A stretch of 64,000 nt of DNA from Deltaproteobacteria bacterium (GTDB lineage: Bacteria; Desulfobacterota; DSM-4660; Desulfatiglandales; HGW-15): positions 15,838-79,837 of the forward strand of contig JAFDHB010000002.1 of the NCBI GenBank assembly GCA_019308985.1, written 5' to 3'. The notes under the pieces are model-generated. The model was not told the origin of the DNA and searched no databases. It saw nothing but the letters and a program-made list of their open reading frames with translations. Of the stretch, positions 9,579 through 16,905 are shown one piece after another. A program made the position numbers and the translations under genes. Each line of letters begins with the position of its first letter. Within the stretch, counting starts at the first letter, position 1.

Positions 9579-11933
9579 ATGTCCCCCATGAAAACAAAGA
9601 AAGAAAAAAGAAACATCAAAAGAGATAAGAAGCTTAAGGAACGCCGCCAGAAACTGGATCATGCCGCAAAAAGGGAAAAGGCCGATTTTCTTTTTCATGA
9701 AGCAACCTGGTATTGGAACAAGGGAAAGCTGAAGAAGGCCCTCAGTTTAGTCGAAAGGGCCTTGAGGCTCGAACCGGCCAATGAAGAATATGTGTCGGCG
9801 CTGGCCGGCCTCGGCCATGAGATGGAAAGGCCGGACGTGGAGTTGAAAGCCCTTCTCAAACTAAATTCCATGGGTCTATTGCCCGTTGAAATGATGCCGA
9901 AACTGTGTATTCTCCTGAGAATGGACAAGAAGTATGAACAGGCCCTGGACCTCATTAATGAGACCCTTCCGCTTATCCCCGCTATGAAAATTCGGAATAA
10001 GAAAACCCTTAAGGCGTCTCTCACCTATGAGCAAAGGTACTGTCGATTCCAAATCGAAGCCGCCGAAAATATCAGGGGGAAAAAACGAAAAAGAGACACC
10101 CTGCCCTCCCCTGGACAAACGCCGGAACAGAAAAAGCCCCCAGCGGCAAAACCTTCCTCTGCTGCTGCTTCTTCCGTCCCGTCCACAGCAGGCGCCCACC
10201 TGCCGGAGATCGACATATCCGTCGAGCTGGATGCGCGGGCATTTGAAAAGGTCTTTGTAAATGGTGCTTTCACGTCGCCCGAGCGATACGAACTTGCCCT
10301 GGAGGCGCAGAAGATCAGGTTCAGGGAGACCTTTGAAAATCTCGTTTCTCTCCATTCTCTACGAGAGGTCCGGTCGTTCTGGTACCAGGAAGAGACGGTC
10401 CGAAAGATCCTGAAGGGTTTCAGGGGAAGGGCGCTTCTGGCCGATGAAGTGGGTCTCGGCAAAACCATAGAAGCGCTCATGGCGCTCAAGGAATACATCC
10501 AGCGCGGCATGGTGAAAAGCGCCCTGATACTGACCCCCACACCGCTCGTGAGCCAATGGCAGGAGGAACTGCGCTCCAAGTTCGATCTCGAATTTCCAAC
10601 AACCAATGACCCTGATTACCGGACAGATGAAGCATCTTTCTGGAAAAGGCCCTTTATCCTTTCATCGATCAACATCGCCAAGTCAAAGAGGAATTTTCCC
10701 TTTGTCACCGAAAGGGAATACGACATGGTGATCGTGGATGAGGCGCACCACCTCAAGAACCGCAACACCCTCAACTGGAAACTTGTCAATACCCTCAAAA
10801 AGAGATTCCTGCTCTTGTTAACTGCTACACCGGTGGAAAACAACCTGATGGAAATATACAACCTTGTCACCCTTCTTAAGCCGGGCCAGTTAAAGACAGC
10901 TTCGGATTTCCGCCGGGAGTTCATGACCCGGGGCGATCCTACGGACCCGAGAAACCGGGACAGACTCAGGGAACTGCTCGGGCAGGTCATGATCCGTAAT
11001 ACGAGGGCCCTGGCCCGGGTGGATATTCCTCCCCGGTTTGCCCGGACCATAAGGGTGACGCCCCTTCCCGTAGAACTTGACATCTATGAAAGGATCTCAG
11101 CCCTGGTGAAAGATATCGCGGCAACCGACGGCTACGGTCAAAGGCTCCTCCTCAAAACCCTCCTTGAAGAAGCAGGCTCTTCCCCGCGCGCGGTCAGCCT
11201 CACCCTGGAAAGGATGCTCGACAAAGGAGATCCGCTCCTTGCCCATGAAAGGGACATCCGGGCGATCCATGACATGTGCCGAAGCCTTGATGAGAGCAGC
11301 AAAGACACAAGGCTTCTTGAAATCATCAGGGAATCCCCGGCCAAGAAGATTATTTTCGTCAAGTATCTCGGCACACTCCAACATGTCTCCGAATTCCTGG
11401 CGCAGCACGAGATCCCCCATGCCCTTTTTCACGGCGGTCTGGACAACCGGGTCAAAGAGGAACAGATCCGGCGCTTCAGGGAGGAAGAAGACATCCTGTT
11501 GACCACTGAAATAGGAGGGGAAGGGCGGAATCTTCAGTTCTGCCACAGGATGATCAATTATGATCTCCCCTGGAATCCCATGAAGATCGAACAGCGGATC
11601 GGCAGGCTTCACAGGATCGGGCAGGAAAACGAGGTGATCATCGACAACCTGTGCGCCGCAGGGAGCATCGAAGATTACATTCTTGATCTCCTTGACAAGA
11701 AAATCAACATGTTCGAGATGGTAATCGGAGAAATCGATATGATTCTGGGCCGGATTGAGGGGGAGCGTGATTTTTCCGACACGATCTATGAAATATGGCT
11801 CGCCTCAGGCCCCGGAGGAGACAGGGAGAAGGCATTTAACCGGCTGGGGAGCAGGCTGAAAAAGGCCAAGACCAGCTATGAAAAGACGAAATCCCTGGAT
11901 GAAAAGCTTTTTGGAGAGGACTATGAACTCTGA
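9579..11933 (+). CDS. TPR-SNF2 family DEAD/DEAH helicase (RapA/HepA-like)
   Basis: A 784-residue ATP-dependent DNA translocase. N-terminus: basic Lys/Arg-rich stretch (about 5-40), then TPR-like helices (about 45-150), then a low-complexity Pro/Ala/Ser linker (about 165-195). SNF2 core: Walker A ADEVGLGKTIEA (about 287), DEAH box VIVDEAHHLKNR (about 386), motif III LLLTATPVENN (about 414), and C-terminal helicase lobe with LFHGG, GGEGRNLQF and IEQRIGRLHRIGQ (about 673). RapA/HepA proteins recycle stalled RNA polymerase or remodel DNA complexes; related SNF2 enzymes occur in defence systems. The frame opens at a TTG (9510) inside a repeat end; the ATGs at 9579 or 9588 are more plausible, although neither has a strong ribosome-binding site. 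The last 11 bases overlap the next gene, so the two are probably translated together. Confidence 0.87.
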   Translation: MSPMKTKKEKRNIKRDKKLKERRQKLDHAAKREKADFLFHEATWYWNKGKLKKALSLVERALRLEPANEEYVSALAGLGHEMERPDVELKALLKLNSMGLLPVEMMPKLCILLRMDKKYEQALDLINETLPLIPAMKIRNKKTLKASLTYEQRYCRFQIEAAENIRGKKRKRDTLPSPGQTPEQKKPPAAKPSSAAASSVPSTAGAHLPEIDISVELDARAFEKVFVNGAFTSPERYELALEAQKIRFRETFENLVSLHSLREVRSFWYQEETVRKILKGFRGRALLADEVGLGKTIEALMALKEYIQRGMVKSALILTPTPLVSQWQEELRSKFDLEFPTTNDPDYRTDEASFWKRPFILSSINIAKSKRNFPFVTEREYDMVIVDEAHHLKNRNTLNWKLVNTLKKRFLLLLTATPVENNLMEIYNLVTLLKPGQLKTASDFRREFMTRGDPTDPRNRDRLRELLGQVMIRNTRALARVDIPPRFARTIRVTPLPVELDIYERISALVKDIAATDGYGQRLLLKTLLEEAGSSPRAVSLTLERMLDKGDPLLAHERDIRAIHDMCRSLDESSKDTRLLEIIRESPAKKIIFVKYLGTLQHVSEFLAQHEIPHALFHGGLDNRVKEEQIRRFREEEDILLTTEIGGEGRNLQFCHRMINYDLPWNPMKIEQRIGRLHRIGQENEVIIDNLCAAGSIEDYILDLLDKKINMFEMVIGEIDMILGRIEGERDFSDTIYEIWLASGPGGDREKAFNRLGSRLKKAKTSYEKTKSLDEKLFGEDYEL

Positions 11934-12984
11934 TCCCGGAAACGAACTGTTCCACTTTGCCGCCCGTTTCCTTGAATCCCGGGGGGCGGTTTTGGAGAAC
12001 AAAAACGGCGAACTGGAGGCCCTGCTCCCGGAGGAATTGTCGGAATTCCTGAAGGTTCCCGAATATTTCCGGATGAATACAGATTCCGAGACTGAAGCGG
12101 ATGACACCTATTCGATTCATTATGGCTCAGCCCTGATAGAGAAAATGATCGAAGCGGCCTGCGCCGAGACCCCTTTGCTGGCCTGCGAGCTCAAGTTTGA
12201 CTATATGAAAGGTAGTGGATTCGACCGGTTGATCAAGGAGCAATTCCATTTCAACGACATGTCGGTCAAGTTTCAGTCTCCTGCCAACGTGAAAACACAT
12301 TACCTTATGTTTACCTGCCGCTATACTGCCCAGAGCGATGAACAGAAGGAGGGCATGATCCGCCTGGCCTTCAACTATGAAACAGGGGCATTTGTTCCCC
12401 ACATGGCCGACCTGCTGCTCCTGGCAGACAAAACCTTCAGGACAACAGCGAAAATCCAGGGTGAGAAGAAACACCTCCGTGAGATTTTGAAACAGGTCCG
12501 CGAACGCTCACGGGATATCATTATGCAGGAGATCGTCCCTTTCAGGGAAAGCATGGCCCGGCGTTTCAGGAGAGACGCAGGCCATCTGGAGGAATATTAC
12601 ACTGCCTTGGAAAAAGAAATGAGGTCAAACCTGGAAAGACAGGGGCTTTCCGATGAGCTCGTGCGGGACCGGAAAGAAAAAATAGCCCTCCTTCCTCGTG
12701 AGTTGGAAAGAAAAAAGGATGACCTGTTCAAGAAATACAGCATCAGGATCAGGATTGCTCCCTGCGCGATCCTTTTTGTCACGACCCCGGCGGTGAAAAT
12801 ACTTTACAGCGTGGCCGCGCCGGGAAGAGACAGAACCTTCTCTTTTATCTATAATCCGATCACCAAAGCCATCGATCCGCTCGTATGCCAGGGTTGCAGA
12901 ACGAGCATGGCCGACATTTACTGCTGCCGTGATCTCCACATCCTCTGTGCGAAATGCCGCAATAAATGCCCGGTCTGTCAATAG
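11923..12984 (+). CDS. helicase-partner protein with C-terminal RING-like Cys/His cluster
   Basis: A 353-residue protein of no recognised family. It has a mixed N-terminal domain (about 1-180), a charged helical stretch (about 190-280) that looks coiled-coil, and a short beta-rich segment. The final about 31 residues hold nine Cys and one His spaced C-x2-C-x8-C-C-x3-H-x2-C-x2-C-x3-C-x2-C (CQGC, CCRDLH, CAKC, CPVC), close to a RING/treble-clef pattern. The start at 11923 (ATGAACTCTGA) overlaps the helicase stop by 11 bases and has GGAGAGG 4 bases upstream; the frame also opens at 11878. The tight coupling implies joint action with the helicase. Whether the cluster binds zinc, and whether it acts in ubiquitin-like transfer or only as a structural zinc site, cannot be told from sequence. 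Confidence 0.8.
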   Translation: MNSDPGNELFHFAARFLESRGAVLENKNGELEALLPEELSEFLKVPEYFRMNTDSETEADDTYSIHYGSALIEKMIEAACAETPLLACELKFDYMKGSGFDRLIKEQFHFNDMSVKFQSPANVKTHYLMFTCRYTAQSDEQKEGMIRLAFNYETGAFVPHMADLLLLADKTFRTTAKIQGEKKHLREILKQVRERSRDIIMQEIVPFRESMARRFRRDAGHLEEYYTALEKEMRSNLERQGLSDELVRDRKEKIALLPRELERKKDDLFKKYSIRIRIAPCAILFVTTPAVKILYSVAAPGRDRTFSFIYNPITKAIDPLVCQGCRTSMADIYCCRDLHILCAKCRNKCPVCQ

Positions 12985-13029
12985 GTCCTTGATCAGGCTT
13001 TGGGCAACAACCTGTCAAGATACAACCCC

Positions 13030-13067
13030 GGCCCTGCCGGAATCGGAGGGGCCTCCGGCTCAGGGCC
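13030..13067. terminator. GC-rich hairpin after the helicase operon
   Basis: GGCCCT plus GCCGGA (13030-13041) pair with TCCGGC and AGGGCC (13054-13059, 13062-13067), giving a 12-bp stem with a 2-base bulge, 45 bases after the stop codon. There is no T-run. It may end or stabilise the helicase-partner transcript. Confidence 0.5.
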
Positions 13068-13092
13068 CAGATTTACACGACGCAAGAAGATG

Positions 13093-13372
13093 GGGGTCAG
13101 GCCTACACAATTGACAAAACAATCAGAAAATCGTCTGGAAAGGATGAAAGCTTCCAGGATTTCTGAGGCTCCACTTTTGTGGATTTCATTGTGGCTCGTC
13201 CTCTAAGAATAGAATATCCCGGGGCTTTCTATCATGTCACTTCCAGGGGTAATGAACGGAAGGCGGTTTTTTCTGAGGATCCGGGGGAAGCAACATGAGG
13301 ACAAGGAGCTTGAGAGGTTAATTTTGAAAATTGTGAAGAAGTTACGTTTGTCAATTGTGTAGGCCTGACCCC
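13093..13372. mobile_element. RAYT-derived deletion element with 26-bp inverted ends
   Basis: A 280-bp element. Its ends at 13093-13118 and 13347-13372 are perfect inverted repeats, 26 of 26, each carrying GTCAGGCCTACACAATTGAC. Inside are a small hairpin (CTGGAA/TTCCAG, 13135-13157), the first 35 codons of a REP-associated tyrosine transposase and a frameshifted tail that may be its C-terminus. Most of the transposase is missing. Perfect ends around a gutted transposase suggest a non-autonomous copy that moved, or was maintained, by an intact RAYT elsewhere in the genome. Confidence 0.8.
13191..13298 (+). pseudogene. REP-associated tyrosine transposase (Y1_Tnp), N-terminal remnant
   Basis: From GTG the reading is ARPLRIEYPGAFYHVTSRGN followed by ERKAVF, which is the highly conserved opening of RAYT/TnpA_REP transposases. 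It ends at a TGA after 35 residues, against roughly 200-330 for an intact enzyme, and lacks the catalytic tyrosine. A short Lys/Leu/Glu-rich frame at 13300-13361 in another phase may be the original C-terminal tail. Confidence 0.8.
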
Positions 13373-13381
13373 GAAATCCGT

Positions 13382-13468
13382 TGGTGCCGAAGGGGGGACT
13401 CGAACCCCCACAGGCATACACCCACTAGACCCTGAACCTAGCGCGTCTACCAATTCCGCCACTTCGGC
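13382..13468 (-). tRNA. tRNA-Leu (CAG)
   Basis: Read on the minus strand it starts GCCGAAGTGGCGGAATTGG and ends CTTCGGC-A-CCA, with CCA encoded. The acceptor arms GCCGAAG/CTTCGGC pair fully. The anticodon stem CTAGG/TCTAG encloses the loop TTCAGGG, giving anticodon CAG. A long variable arm marks it as class II. It borders the mobile-element remnant, a common position for accessory-island edges. Confidence 0.95.
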
Positions 13469-13499
13469 ACTGAAATTAGAGTTGATGTTTTCAAATAAA

Positions 13500-13528
13500 T
13501 ATTTATATTATCAAGCAGTTTATGTCAA
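13500..13528 (-). promoter_or_regulatory. sigma70-type promoter for tRNA-Leu
   Basis: On the minus strand, TTGACA (13523-13528), a 17-base spacer, then TAAATA (13500-13505), about 30 bases before the tRNA 5' end. The -35 box is perfect consensus and the surroundings are AT-rich. Confidence 0.6.
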
Positions 13529-13538
13529 TCCCTAAATT

Positions 13539-13679
13539 GACGGCTTCGATGAAAGCCCATCTGCTACGTTGCGCTTTATGTTTAGTCATTCCGCCGTACT
13601 TCTAAGTACGGCCCACTCCTAAACATTCGCGCGCCTTGCATATGGAGCTTTATACTGTGCCGTCCTTTTACGAGTCGTC
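13539..13679. repeat. dispersed repeat family R1, diverged copy D
   Basis: Reverse-oriented and diverged relative to the other copies, but with the same order of marks: GACGGCTTCG end, TTGCGCTT segment, central hairpin GCCGTAC-TTCTAA-GTACGGC, CGCGCGCCTTG segment and a CTTTTACGAGTC end. In the hairpin, bases on both arms differ from copies A-C yet still pair. Confidence 0.65.
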
Positions 13680-13770
13680 GTGATTGCATTAGATTTCAGG
13701 GCCCATCCTGCTTAGGAATTGCTTCTTAGTCCGTGTTGGGCCGATTTTTCTTGGAGAAGACCGGTGGAAC

Positions 13771-14748
13771 ATGGAAATTATAAGAGACCTTGAGGAAACA
13801 GAACATGATTTCAAGAATCCGGTGCTTACCATCGGCAACTTTGACGGGGTACACAGGGGACATCTTGAATTGTTCCGCAAGACCCGGGAAAGGGCCAAGG
13901 CTATACGCGGGGAATCGGTTGTAATGACTTTTGAACCCCACCCCGTGCGGGTTATGAAACCCGGAAACGGCCCTCCCCTTATCACGCCCACTCAACAAAA
14001 ATTGGAACTCATAGCCAATGCCGGAATCGACATAATCCTGTGCGTTCCCTTTACCAAGGAGTTTGCCTCCATTTCCGCGCAGGACTTCGTCGAGGAGATT
14101 ATTGTCCAGAAGATAGGTATAAAGGAAATAATCGTGGGCTATGATTACACCTTCGGATACGGCCGCCAGGGAGATATCGCTCTGCTGCGGGAAATGGGCC
14201 GCAGGCTGGGCTTTACCGTACACGTGGTACCGCCTGTGTACGTAAGTGATAAACTTGTGTCCAGCACATCAATCAGGAAATTGATACAGGAAGGAAGGGT
14301 TGCTGAGGCCGAGGTCTTCCTGGGTAGGTATTACCAGATCTGTGGTACCGTAATCAAGGGTGCCGGCAGGGGAGCGAAACTCCTGGGCATTCCTACCGCC
14401 AACCTGAAGCTCATCGATGAACTCATACCAAAAAGGGGTGTATATGCCGTAACCGTCCTTTTGGAGGACGGCGTCTATGACGGGGTAACCAATATAGGTT
14501 ACAACCCGACCTTCGGCGGAAGGAATCCTTTGAGCGTGGAGACCTACCTCCTGGATTTTTCCGGAGACCTCCTGGGGAAGACGATAAGGATAAACTTCAT
14601 CCATCGCTTAAGGGATGAAAGGACTTTTGAAAGCGTCGAGGATCTAGCAGAGCAGATAGAAAAGGACATCAAAGAGGCCAGAGAGGTCTTGAAAAATCAT
14701 TGCTCCAGTCCCTTATCCGCATCCCTAAAGGGGGCCAAAACAGGTTGA
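13771..14748 (+). CDS. ribF: bifunctional riboflavin kinase / FAD synthetase
   Basis: A 325-residue enzyme that phosphorylates riboflavin to FMN and adenylylates FMN to FAD in the cytoplasm. The N-terminal nucleotidyltransferase domain shows IGNFDGVHRGH (about 22-32), ending in SSTSIRKLI (about 168-176). The C-terminal kinase domain shows GAGRGAKLLGIPTANL (about 191-206) and NIGYNPTFGG (about 240). Length and domain order are normal. Its stop overlaps the start of the next gene. FAD supply fits the flavoproteins nearby (ApbE, EtfA/EtfB, acyl-CoA dehydrogenase). Confidence 0.95.
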   Translation: MEIIRDLEETEHDFKNPVLTIGNFDGVHRGHLELFRKTRERAKAIRGESVVMTFEPHPVRVMKPGNGPPLITPTQQKLELIANAGIDIILCVPFTKEFASISAQDFVEEIIVQKIGIKEIIVGYDYTFGYGRQGDIALLREMGRRLGFTVHVVPPVYVSDKLVSSTSIRKLIQEGRVAEAEVFLGRYYQICGTVIKGAGRGAKLLGIPTANLKLIDELIPKRGVYAVTVLLEDGVYDGVTNIGYNPTFGGRNPLSVETYLLDFSGDLLGKTIRINFIHRLRDERTFESVEDLAEQIEKDIKEAREVLKNHCSSPLSASLKGAKTG

Positions 14749-15767
14749 ACAAGTCTTTGAATCTGAAGCTTTGGACAGGGTTGTTCCTGAGTGCCGTCTT
14801 CATGTATCTTGCCTTGCGGGGTGTGGATTTAGCAAAGGTCTGGGGTGTAATCAAATCGGCTGACCTCTTCTATATCCTGCTGATAGTGGTTCTCACCTTC
14901 TTTCAGTTCATGGTGCGCACTTGGCGGTGGGCCATCCTCCTTGAACCCATCAAACAAACAGGGTTTCTCAACAGGCTTTCCACCACACTGATCGGCTTCG
15001 GCGCCAACAGCATCTTTCCCGCCAGGATGGGAGAATTCATCAGGGCCAACTACCTGGGACACAGGGAGAGGATAAGCGCCAGTTCCGCCTTTGGCACGAT
15101 CGTGGTTGAAAGACTCTTCGATGGTTTCACTTTACTGCTGGTACTGGTAATAGGGCTCCTTGGAACCAAGTTCACGGCCGAGTGGCAATCCGTGTCAGAT
15201 AAGCTGAGAATAACCGGTTTCATTCTGCTCCCCTCCTACCTCATCTTTCTCCTGTTTTTGCTGTGCCTGCGTTACAGGACAGAGTACTTCTTAAGGTTGT
15301 TTGATAGGCTGCTCTTTTTCCTGCCTTCAAGCCCCCGCACCAGGGTAATTGATGCTATAGAGAATTTCAGCCTTGGAATCGTGCTGGTAAGAAACCCCTT
15401 GAAATGGATCTTGATTGTCTTCTATTCCCTGCTTGTTTGGTTCTTGAACCTCTATCAGGTCGAGCTTGTTGAGAATGCAATTGGGCTCGATCTCCCCTTT
15501 CTCGCCGCCTTCCTCATAATGAGCATGGCCTCCTTTGGTGTCATGATCCCGTCCGCCCCGGGCTATGTGGGTACATTTCACCTCTCGGTCCAATACGGTT
15601 TCATTTTCTATGGGGTTGGAAAAGAAGAGGCCCTTTCCGCCGCGATCCTATGGCACGCGGTAGTATTTTTCCCTACCCTCCTCTTCGGGCTTGTCTCTTT
15701 TTTGCTCCTCAATATCCCCCTGGCAAAGCCCCTCAGGGAGGTGGGGATTGGGAATCAGGAGAAATGA
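14745..15767 (+). CDS. flippase-like integral membrane protein (UPF0104/LPG synthase TM family)
   Basis: About 340 residues with roughly eight membrane segments. It matches the lysylphosphatidylglycerol-synthase transmembrane/YbhN-like family: RTWRWAILL, the GFGANSIFPARMGEFIRA motif (about residue 95) and the late SAPGYVGTFHLSVQ motif (about 275). Such proteins are thought to move lipids or glycolipids across the inner membrane; no substrate can be named. A TTG start at 14745 overlapping the ribF stop is chosen, with AAAGGGGG about 10 bases upstream; the frame is open to 14700. Confidence 0.82.
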   Translation: MNKSLNLKLWTGLFLSAVFMYLALRGVDLAKVWGVIKSADLFYILLIVVLTFFQFMVRTWRWAILLEPIKQTGFLNRLSTTLIGFGANSIFPARMGEFIRANYLGHRERISASSAFGTIVVERLFDGFTLLLVLVIGLLGTKFTAEWQSVSDKLRITGFILLPSYLIFLLFLLCLRYRTEYFLRLFDRLLFFLPSSPRTRVIDAIENFSLGIVLVRNPLKWILIVFYSLLVWFLNLYQVELVENAIGLDLPFLAAFLIMSMASFGVMIPSAPGYVGTFHLSVQYGFIFYGVGKEEALSAAILWHAVVFFPTLLFGLVSFLLLNIPLAKPLREVGIGNQEK

Positions 15768-15858
15768 ACAGGATTGAATTCTCTCCGATAAATAAATCTA
15801 TTGCCATCTTCTCCCTCAAGTGCTAAAAAAACTCATTTTCGTCAATTGGAGGATCGCT

Positions 15859-16905
15859 ATGGAAGAGAGACTAAATCCCTATCTCCCTGATCGGACGATG
15901 GATAGAAGGGCATTCTTGAAAATTTCCGGTTTGCTGGGTATTGGAATCTTCTCGGCTGGCCTCGTCCCCGTCACTGCCGAGGCCGCGAAATTCAACAAGA
16001 GGATGTACAAGGTATCCGATACCAGGCTGGCAATGGGGACATTCGTATCCATGACCCTTATCCACCCTTCCAGAGACGAGGCACAGGATGCCATGGGCTT
16101 GGCATTTGAGGAGATAGACAGGTTGAGCGCTCTTCTGAGCCGCTTTGACCAGAGCACGGCCCTGTCCCTGCTCAACAGGGATGGGTATCTCAAGGATGCT
16201 CCTCCGGAATTATTCCATGTCATCAAGCGTTCGCTCGGATATTACAAGTTAAGCCGCGGCGCGTTCGATGTAACCGTCAAACCCATTGTGGATCTCTTCC
16301 AAGAATCCGTAGGTGCGAAAGGCAAACTGATGCCACCCCGGAAACGTTTGAGGGAGGCAGCGGAGCTTGTCGGGAGCGACAAAGTTGTCCTTGTAGGGAA
16401 AGGTATAGAGTTCAAGAAGCCCGGCATGGGGATCACCCTGGATGGGGTCGCAAAGGGCTACATAGTGGACAGGGCATCAGATCTTCTGGCCAAGAAGGGA
16501 ATCAGGAATCACTTGGTGAACGCCGGGGGCGATATCATGACCAGGGGCACCAAGGCGGGAAATAAGCCATGGACCATAGCCATAGAAGATCCATTGAAAA
16601 AGGGGAACTACCCTGATCTCATACAATTGAGTGACGGCGGCGTGGCCACCTCTGGTAACTACGAGGTCTATTTCGACAAGGAAAAAATGTTTCACCATAT
16701 CGTAGATCCACGTACAGGCCTTTCTCCTGAACTGAGCACGAGCGTCTCGGTCAGGGCCGGGTCTGCCATGGAAGCCGACGCCTTGGCTACAGGCGTATTT
16801 GTCATGGAGCCGGAGGCAGGGACCGCCCTCGTCAATTCACTCCCGCGTTGCGAGAGCTTGGTGATTGCCAGGAATGGTACCCTGTGGAAATCGAAGGGCT
16901 GGTAG
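15859..16905 (+). CDS. apbE: FAD:protein FMN transferase
   Basis: A 348-residue ApbE-family enzyme that attaches FMN from FAD to Thr/Ser of target flavoproteins such as Nqr/Rnf subunits. A twin-arginine signal is visible (MDRRAFLK, residues 14-21, then a hydrophobic stretch to about 40), consistent with periplasmic action and with tatB/tatC at 31.6-32.8 kb. Family marks include MGTFVSMTL, the LNAGGDI-type segment (VNAGGDIMTRG, about 220), ATSGNYEVYF (about 258) and HHIVDPRTG (about 279). The start at 15859 has GGAGG 7 bases upstream. Its last 74 bases overlap the convergent hflX gene. Confidence 0.92.
   Translation: MEERLNPYLPDRTMDRRAFLKISGLLGIGIFSAGLVPVTAEAAKFNKRMYKVSDTRLAMGTFVSMTLIHPSRDEAQDAMGLAFEEIDRLSALLSRFDQSTALSLLNRDGYLKDAPPELFHVIKRSLGYYKLSRGAFDVTVKPIVDLFQESVGAKGKLMPPRKRLREAAELVGSDKVVLVGKGIEFKKPGMGITLDGVAKGYIVDRASDLLAKKGIRNHLVNAGGDIMTRGTKAGNKPWTIAIEDPLKKGNYPDLIQLSDGGVATSGNYEVYFDKEKMFHHIVDPRTGLSPELSTSVSVRAGSAMEADALATGVFVMEPEAGTALVNSLPRCESLVIARNGTLWKSKGW

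Noticed and set aside
9579..12984. DISARM or a Class 1 DISARM-like system
   Set aside because: DISARM needs a methyltransferase and the DrmA/DrmB proteins next to the SNF2 helicase; none is present.
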